In this document: piece after piece, positions 9,295 to 19,305 of the stretch
Numbering within the stretch: position 1 is the stretch's first letter
Layout: every line of letters begins with the position of its first letter
Assembly (NCBI RefSeq): GCF_008579165.1
Contig: NZ_BKCN01000013.1
DNA: 64,000 nt
From: Iodidimonas nitroreducens
GTDB taxonomy: Bacteria > Pseudomonadota > Alphaproteobacteria > Sphingomonadales > Rhodothalassiaceae
Reading direction: 5' to 3' (one strand)
The notes under the pieces: generated by a model
Seen by the model: the letters and a program-made list of their open reading frames with translations, nothing else
What the model was told of the DNA's origin: nothing
The model's database searches: none
Made by a program: the position numbers and the translations under genes

Positions 9295-10626
9295 GTGAGC
9301 CCATCACGACAATCGGTGGAACAGGCGCTGGGGCGCCTTGGTGCCCTGCATCCCAAGGTCATTGATCTGTCTTTGGGGCGGATCATCGATCTGTTGGGAA
9401 AGCTGGGCAATCCCCATCTCAGCCTGCCGCCGGTTTTGCATGTGGCGGGCACCAATGGCAAGGGATCGGTGGTGGCCACCTGCCGGGCCATGGCCGAAGC
9501 CGCAGGCTTGCGGGTGCATAGCTATATTTCGCCCCATCTGGTGCGCTTTAACGAACGCATCCGCATTCAGGGCCGTCTCATTGATGATGAGGCTTTGGTG
9601 GCGTTGCTCGATGAGGTGGAACAGAGCAATGCGGGCGCCCCCATCACCTTTTTTGAAATCACCACGGCGGCGGCTTTTCTGGCTTTTGCGCGGGTGCCCG
9701 CCGATCTGTGCCTTTTGGAAGTGGGCCTGGGCGGGCGGCTGGATGCCACCAATGTGATCGATCGCCCCGCCGCCATTGCCATCACCCCCATATCCCTTGA
9801 TCACCAGTCTTTTCTGGGCAATCGTCTGGATCAGATCGCGGCGGAAAAGGCGGGGATCATCAAGCCCCATGTGCCCGCGATCTTTGGCCCGCAAACCGCG
9901 CAGGCGGCGGCTGTTTTGCAACAAACGGCCCAAAGCCTGTCGGCCCCTTATCAGATTTATGGGCGCGATTGGCGCGCAGCCCTGCATAAAGATAAAGCCG
10001 GGGTGATGAAGCTGCTTTATCAGGATCAAAAAGATCGGCTGGAATTGCCCGCGCCCATTTTGCACGGCCCGCATCAGGCGGCCAATGCCGGGATCGCCAT
10101 CGCCCTTTTGCGAGCACAACAGGCAGTGGATGTGCCCCTGGCCGCCCTGCGCGCGGGTTTGGGCTGGGTGCGCTGGCCGGGGCGGCTGCAAAAGCTGGAA
10201 GCCGGGCCTTTGGTGGATCGCCTGCCCCCCGGGGCCGATCTGTGGCTGGATGGGGGGCATAATCCCGCCGCCGCGCGCATCCTGCGGGCCGCCCTTTTGC
10301 AGATGGCCCCCGAAACCCGGCCGATCATCGCCATCATCGGGATGATGGGCAATCGCGATCCATCGAGCTTCATCAAGCCTTTACAGGGTTTGGTGCAAAC
10401 GGTTTACGGGGTGCCCATCCCGTCTGCCGAGCATCCCTGTGCACCCTCTAAGATCGCCACCGCCGCCAGCCAATGCGGCCTGCGCGGGCTGGTCGCTTCT
10501 GGTGTGGCCGGTGCCCTTGATGCCATTGCCCATGAAGCATCCGCCGAGCCCCCTTTGGTGCTGATCACCGGTTCGCTTTATCTGGCGGGCGAGGTTCTGG
10601 CGGAAAACGGCCATATCCCGGATTGA
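9295..10626 (+). CDS. folC: Folylpolyglutamate / dihydrofolate synthase
   Basis: A 443-residue Mur-ligase-like ATP enzyme that adds glutamate to dihydropteroate or folate. The P-loop is HVAGTNGKGSVVA, then YISPHLVRFNERI, FFEITTAAAF, LEVGLGGRLDATN and the C-terminal LDGGHNPAAARIL, all diagnostic. It starts at GTG 9295 with AGGGG a few bases upstream, 33 bases after accD. Length is normal. Confidence 0.97.
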   Translation: MSPSRQSVEQALGRLGALHPKVIDLSLGRIIDLLGKLGNPHLSLPPVLHVAGTNGKGSVVATCRAMAEAAGLRVHSYISPHLVRFNERIRIQGRLIDDEALVALLDEVEQSNAGAPITFFEITTAAAFLAFARVPADLCLLEVGLGGRLDATNVIDRPAAIAITPISLDHQSFLGNRLDQIAAEKAGIIKPHVPAIFGPQTAQAAAVLQQTAQSLSAPYQIYGRDWRAALHKDKAGVMKLLYQDQKDRLELPAPILHGPHQAANAGIAIALLRAQQAVDVPLAALRAGLGWVRWPGRLQKLEAGPLVDRLPPGADLWLDGGHNPAAARILRAALLQMAPETRPIIAIIGMMGNRDPSSFIKPLQGLVQTVYGVPIPSAEHPCAPSKIATAASQCGLRGLVASGVAGALDAIAHEASAEPPLVLITGSLYLAGEVLAENGHIPD

Positions 10627-10812
10627 ACGCTTTTCATGACCCTTTTTAGTCCGGCTTTTTGATCGCATCCCGGTGCCATTAAGACGACGTTGAGATTTGC
10701 CGTTTATGATGGGGGCAGAAGAAAAAACAGATCAGGCAAAACCCCGGATAAAGGCTTCAGGCGCGGCCTTTTCCACTGCCAGACCCTGAAACGACAATTG
10801 GATGTATAACCA

Positions 10813-11079
10813 ATGCAGCAGATCGATGTAACCGGCCTGAAAGCACCCCTCCCCATTTTGAAAATTCGCCGGGCTTTATCCGCCATGGCGCATGATGATG
10901 TGCTGATGGTGGTGGCTGATGATCCCGATCTGGTGATGGTCCTTCCCGCTTTTTGCGAGCAGGCCGGGCACCGGCTGATCATGGCCCGGCAAAATGGTCC
11001 GTGCTTTTATTTCGAGCTGGCCCGGGGCGGTGCCACCCAAAAAAACACCCCACACGCCTTTTTGCAGCATGCAAGCTGA
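10813..11079 (+). CDS. TusA-family sulfur-carrier-like protein lacking the cysteine
   Basis: An 88-residue protein with the TusA fold signature near its start: TGLKAPLPILKIRRAL. In true TusA proteins this reads GLxCPxP, and the cysteine carries the persulfide. Here the codon is GCA (Ala), so sulfur transfer by that mechanism is not possible. The rest (DDVLMVVADDPDLVMVLPAFCEQAGH) follows the family, including the basic-acidic pattern. It may have become a regulatory or binding protein. It stands alone between folC and a lipoprotein gene, about 190 bases downstream of folC. Confidence 0.78.
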   Translation: MQQIDVTGLKAPLPILKIRRALSAMAHDDVLMVVADDPDLVMVLPAFCEQAGHRLIMARQNGPCFYFELARGGATQKNTPHAFLQHAS

Positions 11080-11180
11080 CTTTCCCTTCTCTCCATGATA
11101 GATGAAAGCCTGATCATCAGACAGACCTGATGACTGGGGTCAGGTTTTCTGCCTTTCATGGGGATGGGAATATTCATATC

Positions 11181-11858
11181 ATGACAATAGGGCTTTTTCG
11201 GAGCATTTTTCTGCCCCTGATCGCGGTCATCACTTTGTCTGCCTGCACATCGAACAGCCCTGCTGATCAGCGCCGCGCCCGCGATAATATGACCGAAAGG
11301 CTATCGCAGATCCCCACTGTGGATATTTCCTCGCGCCTTTATAGCCAGGCTATCGAGATGAAGCGCAATGGCAATTGCGATGGCGCAAACCCCTTGTTTT
11401 ATCGGCTGGCCAATCGCGGGGGTGGCTTTGAACTGGCGCAATATCATCTGGCCGATTGCCTGCTGCGCATAGCCACGCCCAGCATCACCAATACCGATTG
11501 GCTTGAAGGACTGATCTGGCTGCGCCGTTCGGCGGAAGCCGGTGCCCCCGAAGCCCAGGGCCTTTTGGCGCATCTTTATGCCACCGGCCCCGGCGATATC
11601 GCCAATAAAACCGAAGCCGCGATGTGGTTCAGCCTTTATGAAAAAAACCCTGCCCGCAAAAAGCCCGGTTTTTCCTATGCGCTCACCCCTGCGCAACAAG
11701 CCGCGATCATAAAAGCTTTGGATGCCGAGACCCTTGCCAAAGGGGAGGCCCTTGCCAATCAATGGCAAAGCACAATCTGGCAGCCGCCCAGCGCGGGCAG
11801 GCTTGCCCCCGAAGCCCCGCGATCCGAAGGCGGGATCGATATGCTACAGCCGCAATAA
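11181..11858 (+). CDS. Sel1/TPR-like lipoprotein
   Basis: A 225-residue protein whose N-terminus is a lipoprotein signal: hydrophobic core SIFLPLIAVI followed by lipobox LSAC at about residues 16-19. The mature part holds Sel1-like helical repeats, most clearly LRRSAEAGAPEAQGLLAHLY and TEAAMWFSLYEK. I chose the ATG at 11181 because it gives a normal signal peptide; the frame opens 17 codons earlier. Sel1 proteins usually mediate protein contacts in the envelope. The partner is unknown. Confidence 0.75.
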   Translation: MTIGLFRSIFLPLIAVITLSACTSNSPADQRRARDNMTERLSQIPTVDISSRLYSQAIEMKRNGNCDGANPLFYRLANRGGGFELAQYHLADCLLRIATPSITNTDWLEGLIWLRRSAEAGAPEAQGLLAHLYATGPGDIANKTEAAMWFSLYEKNPARKKPGFSYALTPAQQAAIIKALDAETLAKGEALANQWQSTIWQPPSAGRLAPEAPRSEGGIDMLQPQ

Positions 11859-11874
11859 AGGCGTAGAAAACCCA

Positions 11875-12666
11875 TCAACGGCGCGATAAAAATCCTGCCG
11901 CCCAGCCCGCCAATAAGGCAATCAGCACCGCCGAAAGGCCATAGATCGCCGGATCATTGCGGGCGACCTGATAGACCGCGCGTTCAAAGCCGGTTTTACC
12001 CACCGCAATATCGATCACATCTTCAGCGATCACCACCCCATCGGCAAACACCACCACCCGCGCATCGAAAAGCCCTTCGGGCACATTGGAGGCAGGCGCA
12101 CCGCCGTGCGAAACAGCGTCTGGCCGATCAGGCTCACCCGATCTTCATCCAGCCGATAAAGCCCGGCTCTGACCATATTGCGAATGAAGCCTTCGCGGAA
12201 AGCCGTGCGTTCTGCTGATGGCGCCAGATCGATATCAAGGGGCAGATGATCCGCCCCCAAAGCCAGCCGGGATAAATTTTCCGACGAACTGATCTCATCA
12301 AGCGGCCTTGTGCTGCTCAGGGCATAATAGCCCGGGGCGGCGCGAATGATCGCCGCGCGGTTATTGATCCACAGCCCGCTGATCTTTTCTTTTTTCCGCA
12401 CCCGCATATCTTCGGTGGGACCGGAGATGCTGACGACAATATCGATCTGATCCGATAGCCCCCCCACATCCGACAAGGCACCAAACAACAGCAGATCCGC
12501 CCCCGCAAAATCATAGCGCAGATCAACAATATCCTTGCTGATATCGGTCACCAGCTTGCCCGCTGGCCGGGGGCACAAAATAAATCGATAAGCATGAAGC
12601 CGCCACCAGAAGCAGGCTGGCCAAGGATCGCCGTCCAAAGCCCTGCTTTGGGGGTCGGGCCATCAT
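11875..12666 (-). pseudogene. TIGR02186 family membrane-anchored protein, frame broken twice
   Basis: An alphaproteobacterial family of unknown function that usually sits beside a TauE/SafE exporter, as here. Pieces in order: a signal-like N-terminus (RRSLASLLLVAA) in the frame starting at 12666, LVTDISKDIVDLRYDF and GADLLLFGALSDVGG in a second frame, and VPEGLFDARVVVFADG with a C-terminal membrane helix (LSAVLIALLAGWAAGFLSRR) in a third. The second break is near 12095, where one missing G turns RLPANVPEG into RLPPMCPKG. The first lies near 12550 and its exact nature is unclear. The start overlaps the TauE stop (ATGA), so the two are co-translated. Confidence 0.75.
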
Positions 12667-13582
12667 GGCATCACCGCCATAATCGAATACAGATCATCGG
12701 GGGGCACGACCAATCCCCAGCCCATGCGGACCCCAACCCCCAGAACGATCAGCGCCAGCAAGGCCCGCAATTGCTCGCCCTTCAGCTTCATGCCGATGCG
12801 CGCCCCCAATTGCGCCCCGAAAACCGCCCCCACCAGAAGCAGCAGGCTCAAAATCACATCCACGGTCTGGGTTTGTACGGCATGCAAAAAAGTGATGATC
12901 GCGGTGACAAAAATGATCTGATAGAGCGATGTGCCCACCACCACATTGGTGGGCATGCCCAAAATATAGATCATGGCAGGCACCATGATGAAACCGCCGC
13001 CAACCCCTAAGATGGCCGCCAGAAGCCCAACCAAAGCGCCAATCACCAAAGGCAGCAGCACCGAAATATACAGCCGCGATTTGCGAAAGCGCATCTTGAA
13101 AGGCAGACGATGATGCCATGCCCGCCCCCCACGCTTACCGGGGCGACGCGCCGTGCCTTTGCGGCTGCGCAAAAGGGCCGCCACGCTTTCCCACAGCATC
13201 AGCCGCCGATTGATCCCAAAAACAGCACATAGCTGAGCGAGATCATCAATTCCACCTGCCCAATGCGGCTGAGATAGGCAAAAAGCCATGTGCCCAGCAG
13301 CGACCCCACAGCGCCGCCCGCAATCAGAACGCTGCCGAGCTTTAAATCCACCCCGCCGCGCCGCCAATGGGTGATGGCCCCGGTCACCGATGAAGCGGTG
13401 ATGAGATTGGCTCCGGTTGCCACCGAAACCGCTGGCGGCACACCCGAAAAAATCAGCAGGGGGGTCATCAAAAAACCGCCGCCCACACCAAACATGCCGG
13501 ATAAAAATCCAACAGCCGCACCAAGGCCAATCACCAGGAAGATGTTAAGCGACATCTCTGCGATTGGCAGATAGAGGGGCAT
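12663..13582 (-). pseudogene. TauE/SafE family sulfite exporter, frame broken
   Basis: A polytopic membrane protein of ~306 residues with the two duplicated TauE/SafE halves: FGVGGGFLMTPLLIF in the first and LGVGGGFIMVPAMIY in the second. The family moves sulfite, sulfoacetate or related organosulfur anions. The first half ends YVLFLGSIGG near 13201 and the second resumes LMLWESVAALL; one missing base joins them. The linker between halves is unusually basic (RSRKGTARRPGKRGGR). The start is separated by 92 bases from a second TauE/SafE gene on the same strand. Coupled to the TIGR02186 gene. Confidence 0.85.
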
Positions 13583-13674
13583 GGTGCCTTTTAAACCTCA
13601 AAAAATATGGGATGAAACCATCTTAATTCAGTACTCCCTTAGCTGCGGCAGTGCAACAAAGGGCTGGCCGCGCA

Positions 13675-14436
13675 TCAGGAAAAAAAGATCAGTTTAATAA
13701 CCAAAGCGATGATCGCCAGCATGAACACCCGCTTGATCAACACATCGCCAACCAAAACCGAAGACCGCACCCCAAGCCAGGCCCCCACAGCATGGCCCAA
13801 AGCCAAAGCCAGCCCGGCGCTCCACAAAACCTGCGATTGGCTGGCAAAAACCGCCAGTGCAGAGCAGGTATAAACCAAAACAATAAACACTTTGTGCATA
13901 TTGACCCGCACAAGATCGATTCCCATCACCCGCGATAAAATCGGCATCAGCAAAAAGCCCACGCCAATCTGGATAAAGCCCCCCCAGATGCCCGCCACAA
14001 TCATCAGCAGGTGCCCCGCAACCAGATTGCGCGCCGGTGACGGCTGATCATCATCCTGCGCGGAGGCCTGGCCATTGCCGCCGGTGGCCATCAGGATCAG
14101 CACCAGGATCATCACAGCCCCCAGAACGCGATTGAACCACGGGCCGCTGAGATTGACCCCGATCATCGCCCCGCCAATCGCCCCCGCCGACGCCGCCATG
14201 GCCAGGCTGAACGACAAACGGAAATCGGAAAAGCCCCGCCGCCGGAAGCTGGTGACCGCGGTGATATTCTGAACCACGATGGCCACGCGAAAGGTGCCAT
14301 TGGCCAAAGGCCCGGGAATCCCCAAAAACACCATCGTCAAAACGCTGATCATCGAGCCGCCGCCGGCCATCACATTCAGCCACCCGGCGGCAATTCCGGC
14401 CAGGCTTAGAAAGGGAAGGAGCCAAAGATCCATCAT
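13675..14436 (-). CDS. TauE/SafE family permease (second copy)
   Basis: A 253-residue integral membrane protein with about eight hydrophobic segments. AGGGSMISVLTMVFLGIPG and GIWGGFIQIGVGFLLMPIL are the paired family signatures. It differs clearly from the neighbouring exporter, so it is not a recent duplicate. Substrate unknown; sulfur-containing anions are usual for the family. Its start is divergent from the histidine kinase, with ~150 AT-rich bases between that should hold both promoters. Confidence 0.85.
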   Translation of the reverse strand: MMDLWLLPFLSLAGIAAGWLNVMAGGGSMISVLTMVFLGIPGPLANGTFRVAIVVQNITAVTSFRRRGFSDFRLSFSLAMAASAGAIGGAMIGVNLSGPWFNRVLGAVMILVLILMATGGNGQASAQDDDQPSPARNLVAGHLLMIVAGIWGGFIQIGVGFLLMPILSRVMGIDLVRVNMHKVFIVLVYTCSALAVFASQSQVLWSAGLALALGHAVGAWLGVRSSVLVGDVLIKRVFMLAIIALVIKLIFFS

Positions 14437-14585
14437 TCATCCAGACAATTGAGGGATTTAACATGCATAGACAATTTTAGCTCCTTTACAAAATGAAACA
14501 ATTTGACGCAAATGTGATAGATTATGACGCACGCCTTTTTATCATCCCATGGTATGTAGGCTACCGAAAGTTCTTCAATGTATAA

Positions 14586-16127
14586 GTGTGGTCCATGATG
14601 ATATTATCGGTGCGGGCGCGGTTGCTTTCGGTCGGATTGGCGATCATCGTCTTTACTTTGCTGGCCATGACCGCCACCCATCTGCAAAAAGATGGCGGTA
14701 TCCTGCATCGATTAAGTTTTCAGCAGATTCGCGATATCAAACAATTGGATCATCTGGTCGAGACCAGACCGGAAAATGCCATCCTCCATGACAAAGCAAA
14801 AGATCTGGCGCAAAATATCCAGACATGGGGGGCGTCTTGTACCCTGACGATGACCCGCCCGGTGGGGTTGCCCTTACGTTTATTGGCGCCGAATGGTCTT
14901 GTTCAGGCTTGCCAGCAGAGCGTGCAAACCGCTGAGGCGATATTGCAGATCCTTGATCATCAGGAACCTGATGGGGCGACAGGGCTTCCTTCAGATGCTG
15001 GCAAATCCTATAGCGATGCCGATCGCCTCGCCCCCCTGATTACCGATTTCAACCGCCAGATCAACCAGATCGACAGCAGTGTGAATATCCTCAACAGCCG
15101 TTTGGTAATCGCCCTCACCAGCCTTTTATGGATGAGCGGCCTTGTGACCACGCTTTATTCAGCCTGGACTGCGCTTTTTATCGCCAATCGTGTGGGGCGG
15201 CTTCATGCCAGCGTGCAGGAACTGGCCCGGGGCGAGATCGATACCAGAATTTCCAGCCTTGATCGATCCGATGAATTTGGCGATTTTGCCCGTACGCTGG
15301 ATCGTTTCCGCCAATCGGCCCAGCAGCTTAAAGCCGCCGAGATGGAAGCCTTATCGGCCAGCCGTTCGAAATCGCAATTTCTGGCGATGATGAGCCATGA
15401 ATTGCGCACCCCCCTGAACGCGATCATCGGCTTTGCCGATCTGATCCGCGTGGCCAAGAATAACACCGAGATCGAAACCCTGCGCAGCTATGCCGGCTTT
15501 ATCCATGAAAGCGGGCTGAGCCTGCAGGAACTCATCGATAATCTGCTTGATATTTCAAAAATCGAGGCCGGACGCTATCATCTGCGCGAAGAACGGCTCT
15601 ATCCCGGCGACGTGATCCGCGATGTCATCTCCCTTCATCAAATGAAGGCAGATGCCAAATCCTTGGCGATCATTGTGAAATTACCCCTCGAGGCTGTTTT
15701 TTTATGTGCGGAACGCCGGGCTTTGCGGGTGATTTTGTCCAATCTTTTGGATAATGCCATCAAATTCTCGCCGGAAAAGGGCTCGATCACCATCAGCGCC
15801 CGATATAACGAGACGGGCTATCGTATCGATATCCGCGATCAGGGGGAAGGCATTCCCCAACAGGCTCAGGATCTGGTGTTTGAGCCCTTCAAGCAACTGG
15901 ATGATGATCTGGCCCGCAAGGCAGCGGGCACCGGCACCGGCCTGCCGCTGGTGCGCCGATTGATGCATTTGCATGATGGCGAAGCCTGGCTCAGTTCTGA
16001 AACCGGTTCTGAAACCAGCCCCGGACTCAACCAAAGGGGGGGCACCATCGCCACTGTGCTCTTCCCCCCTCAGCGCCTTGAATTCGATCCTAAGACAACG
16101 TCACCATCAGCGGTGATGTCGTCCTGA
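14586..16127 (+). CDS. Membrane sensor histidine kinase (HAMP-HisKA-HATPase)
   Basis: A 513-residue hybrid-free sensor kinase. TM1 is at about residues 8-30 and TM2 at 175-198, enclosing a ~145-residue periplasmic region with helical character. A HAMP domain follows (to about 250), then the HisKA dimer with phospho-acceptor H271 in MMSHELRTPLNAIIGF. The ATPase domain has N box NLLDNAIKF, G1 DQGEGIP and G2 GTGTGLPLV. The start is GTG 14586 or ATG 14595. No response regulator is adjacent, so the partner is unknown. It is divergent from a TauE/SafE permease, which might be its target. Confidence 0.93.
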   Translation: MWSMMILSVRARLLSVGLAIIVFTLLAMTATHLQKDGGILHRLSFQQIRDIKQLDHLVETRPENAILHDKAKDLAQNIQTWGASCTLTMTRPVGLPLRLLAPNGLVQACQQSVQTAEAILQILDHQEPDGATGLPSDAGKSYSDADRLAPLITDFNRQINQIDSSVNILNSRLVIALTSLLWMSGLVTTLYSAWTALFIANRVGRLHASVQELARGEIDTRISSLDRSDEFGDFARTLDRFRQSAQQLKAAEMEALSASRSKSQFLAMMSHELRTPLNAIIGFADLIRVAKNNTEIETLRSYAGFIHESGLSLQELIDNLLDISKIEAGRYHLREERLYPGDVIRDVISLHQMKADAKSLAIIVKLPLEAVFLCAERRALRVILSNLLDNAIKFSPEKGSITISARYNETGYRIDIRDQGEGIPQQAQDLVFEPFKQLDDDLARKAAGTGTGLPLVRRLMHLHDGEAWLSSETGSETSPGLNQRGGTIATVLFPPQRLEFDPKTTSPSAVMSS

Positions 16128-17535
16128 TCACATATGAATGGCCCGCTGATGCACGGCCAAAGCCGCTTCTTTCACCGCTTCGGAATGGGTGGGATGGGCA
16201 TGGCAGGTGAGGGCAATATCTTCCGAACTCGCCCCGAATTCCATCGCTAAAGCGGCTTCGGCGATCAAGGTTCCGGCCATGCTGCCGATGATATGCACGC
16301 CCAGCACGCGATCGGTTTCCTTATCCGCCAATATTTTCACGAAACCTTCGGTATCACCATTGGTTTTGGCGCGCGAATTGGCCATGAAGGGAAATTTTCC
16401 AACGCTATAGGCGATGTCCGCCGCTTTCAGATCTTCTTCGGATTTCCCCACGCTGGCCACTTCGGGCATGGTGTACATCACGCTGGGGATCACATCATGA
16501 TTGACGATCCCGGTCAGCCCGGCAATATTTTCGGCGCAGGCAAGGCCTTCATCCTCGGCTTTATGGGCCAGCATCGGACCTTTCACCACATCGCCAATCG
16601 CCCAAATGCCGGGCACATGGTTGAGAAATCATCATTGATATCGATCCGCCCGCGTTCATCGGTTTCCAGCCCGGCTTTTTTAAGATCAAGGCTATCCGTG
16701 TGCGGCTTCCTGCCCACCGAAACCAGAACCACATCGGCATCGATCTGTTCGCTCTCCCCGCCCTTGGCTGGCTCCACCGTTACTTTGGCCTTGGTTTTCA
16801 GGGCTTCAACGCCTGTCACCTTCATTCCGGTGCGAATGGTCACGCCCTGTTTTTGATGATGCGCTCGAAAGCCTTTGCCAGTTCCTGATCCATGCCCGGC
16901 AAAATCCGATCCATATATTCGATCACCGTCACTTCAGACCCCAAACGCCGCCAGACCGAGCCAAGCTCAAGTCCGATATAGCCGCCGCCAATCACCAGCA
17001 GATGTTTGGGAACCGATGGCAAAGACAGCGCTTCGGTCGAGCCGATGATGCGATCCCCATCCAGAGTGATATTGGGCAGGCTGGCAATATCCGAACCCGT
17101 GGCGATGATGATGTTCTTCGCCTTCAACTCGCGCTTGCCACCCTCGTTCGTCGATACCGCAATCGTTTGCTTATCCTTGAATTGAGCGCTGCCCTTCACC
17201 CATTCAACCTTGTTCTTTTTGAACAGGCCTTCAACGCCCTTGGTGAGGCCGGCCACGGATTCATCCTTGGCTTTCAGCATCGCATCAAGATCAAGGCTGA
17301 CCTTGCCAAGGCCGATCCCCCATTTTTTAAGGTGGCCACCTGCGGTTTCTTCATAAAGCTCAGACGCATGAAGCAGGGCTTTGGAGGGAATACAGCCAAC
17401 ATTAAGGCAGGTACCACCCAAGGTGCCGCGCTTTTCCACACAAGCGGTTTTCAGCCCCAATTGGGCTGCGCGGATGGCCGCAACATAGCCACCCGGGCCT
17501 GCACCAATCACGATAAGATCAAATTCATCTGCCAT
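16128..17535 (-). pseudogene. lpd: Dihydrolipoyl dehydrogenase (E3), frame broken twice
   Basis: The flavoprotein that reoxidises lipoamide in the 2-oxoglutarate dehydrogenase complex. FAD loop VIGAGPGGYVAA, redox disulfide GGTCLNVGCIPSK, NAD loop VIGGGYIGLELG and C-terminal catalytic HAHPTHSE are all present, but in three frames. The first break is at a run of five A (near 16852-16856, minus strand AAAAACAGGGC); six A would restore IIKKQGVTIRTG. The second is near 16620, where one missing A would restore DDFSTNVPGIWAIGD. With both corrections the protein is 469 residues, the usual length. Sequence error is far more likely than loss. Last gene of the mdh-suc run. Confidence 0.92.
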
Positions 17536-17580
17536 AAAGTCTCTCCGTTTGAAGGGGGTCGCAGGCTTTGGGAAGCCCGA

Positions 17581-19233
17581 TTAAAGATCAAGCAAAAGAC
17601 GGCTTGGATCCTCGATGGCATCTTTCATCCGCACAAGGAAGGTCACGGCTTCGCGTCCATCGATCAGGCGATGATCATAAGACAAGGCCAGATACATCAT
17701 CGGACGGATCACCACCTGACCCTTGATCGCCACCGGGCGTTCTTCGATCCGATGCATCCCCAAAATTGCCGATTGCGGGGCATTGAGGATGGGCGTGGAT
17801 AAAAGCGAACCAAAAATCCCACCATTCGAGATGGTGAAGGTGCCGCCCGTCAGATCATTCACCGCCAGCTTGCCATCGCGGGCCTTGCGGCCATACTCCA
17901 CAATCGCTTTTTCGGTATCGGCAAAAGACAATTGATCCGCATTGCGCACCACCGGAACCACAAGCCCGGTGGGGGCTGATACGGCAACGCCGATATTGTA
18001 GAAATTCTGATAAACGATCTCGTCGCCATCGATGCGGGCATTGACCCCGGGCACTTCGCGCAAAGCCAGAACCGCCGCATGAACAAAGAACGACATGAAG
18101 CCCAGCTTGATGCCATGCTTCTTTTCAAACAGATCCTTATACTGATTGCGCGAGGCCATCACCGCCGACATATCCACATCATTGAATGTGGTGAGCATCG
18201 CCGCCGTATTCTGGGCATCCTTCAAACGCTCGGCAATCCGCTTGCGCATCCGGGTCATCGGCACCCGCTCTTCGCGCGGGGCTTCCGGCGCTGTCTCGGC
18301 CGAAGCCTTTGCTGAAGACGCCTGGCCACCTGAGGCCGATTGGCTGCCCAAGGTGCGGGCCGAGCCATTTTCAATCGCCTTCAAAACATCGGCCTTGGTC
18401 AGCCGATCATCTTTGCCCGAACCCGTGATGGACGCCGGATCGAGATTATAATCCGCCAGCAAGCGCCGCACCGCCGGGGCCATAGGCTGATTGGCATCGG
18501 GTTTCGCATCCGATGTCTTGGATGAAGGCGCCGAGGCTTTTTCGCCCTTTTCAGCATCGGATTCTGAGGCCGCTTTGCTATCCTGTTTCGAGCCCGCCTT
18601 GGCGGCCGATTTGGAGGCACTGGCCCCCTTTTCGATGCGCCCGATCACATCACCGGGATGCACTGTTGCCCCTTCTTCAGCCAAAAGCTCTACCAAAACG
18701 CCAGAGACCGGGGCATTCACCTCCATCGCCGCTTTATCGGTTTCAAGCTCGGCAATCGGCTCATCGGCTTTCACCGCATCGCCCTTTGCCTTCAACCAGC
18801 CACCCAAACCGGCTTCGGTCACCGATTCGCCTGCTTCCGGCACGATGATATCCACCAGTTCGCCGCTGGCTTCATCATCATCATCGGCATCATCGTCATC
18901 AGATGACCGGGATGGCGCGGCTTTGCTGGAGGCTGCCTTGCTGGACGATGCCTTGCTGGACGTTTCTTTTTTTGCGGCGGATTTTTCGGCCTTGGCGTCC
19001 GGGTCGATCTTGCCGATCAAGGCCCCCACCTCAACGCTCTCGCCTTCTTTCACAAGCTGTTCCGTCAAGACCCCCGCCACGGGTGCATTGACTTCCATCG
19101 ACACTTTGTCGGTTTCCAACTCAACCACCGGCTCATCGGCTTCGACCGCTTCGCCCTCTGCCTTCAGCCACTTGGCGATGGTGGCTTCGGTGACGGATTC
19201 ACCAAGGCTTGGAATGCGAATGTCCTCGGCCAT
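17581..19233 (-). CDS. sucB: Dihydrolipoamide succinyltransferase (E2) with two lipoyl domains
   Basis: A 550-residue OdhB, longer than the ~400 residues usual in proteobacteria, because it has two N-terminal lipoyl domains (about residues 2-77 and 125-200). Each has its lipoylation lysine in an ELETDK motif. They are joined by lysine/serine/alanine-rich and aspartate-rich linkers. A peripheral-subunit-binding domain follows (PAVRRLLADYNLD, about 255-290). The catalytic domain ends with SYDHRLIDGREAV, which supplies the active-site His and Asp. It forms the core of the 2-oxoglutarate dehydrogenase complex with the adjacent sucA and lpd. The 72-base gap to sucA suggests one transcript. Confidence 0.96.
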   Translation of the reverse strand: MAEDIRIPSLGESVTEATIAKWLKAEGEAVEADEPVVELETDKVSMEVNAPVAGVLTEQLVKEGESVEVGALIGKIDPDAKAEKSAAKKETSSKASSSKAASSKAAPSRSSDDDDADDDDEASGELVDIIVPEAGESVTEAGLGGWLKAKGDAVKADEPIAELETDKAAMEVNAPVSGVLVELLAEEGATVHPGDVIGRIEKGASASKSAAKAGSKQDSKAASESDAEKGEKASAPSSKTSDAKPDANQPMAPAVRRLLADYNLDPASITGSGKDDRLTKADVLKAIENGSARTLGSQSASGGQASSAKASAETAPEAPREERVPMTRMRKRIAERLKDAQNTAAMLTTFNDVDMSAVMASRNQYKDLFEKKHGIKLGFMSFFVHAAVLALREVPGVNARIDGDEIVYQNFYNIGVAVSAPTGLVVPVVRNADQLSFADTEKAIVEYGRKARDGKLAVNDLTGGTFTISNGGIFGSLLSTPILNAPQSAILGMHRIEERPVAIKGQVVIRPMMYLALSYDHRLIDGREAVTFLVRMKDAIEDPSRLLLDL

Positions 19234-19305
19234 CTGTTCGTGCTCCTTGTTCTGTTCCTGATCGCCTTTTGGGGCGGCGTTTGATGCGACAATCTGTATG
19301 CGCTG

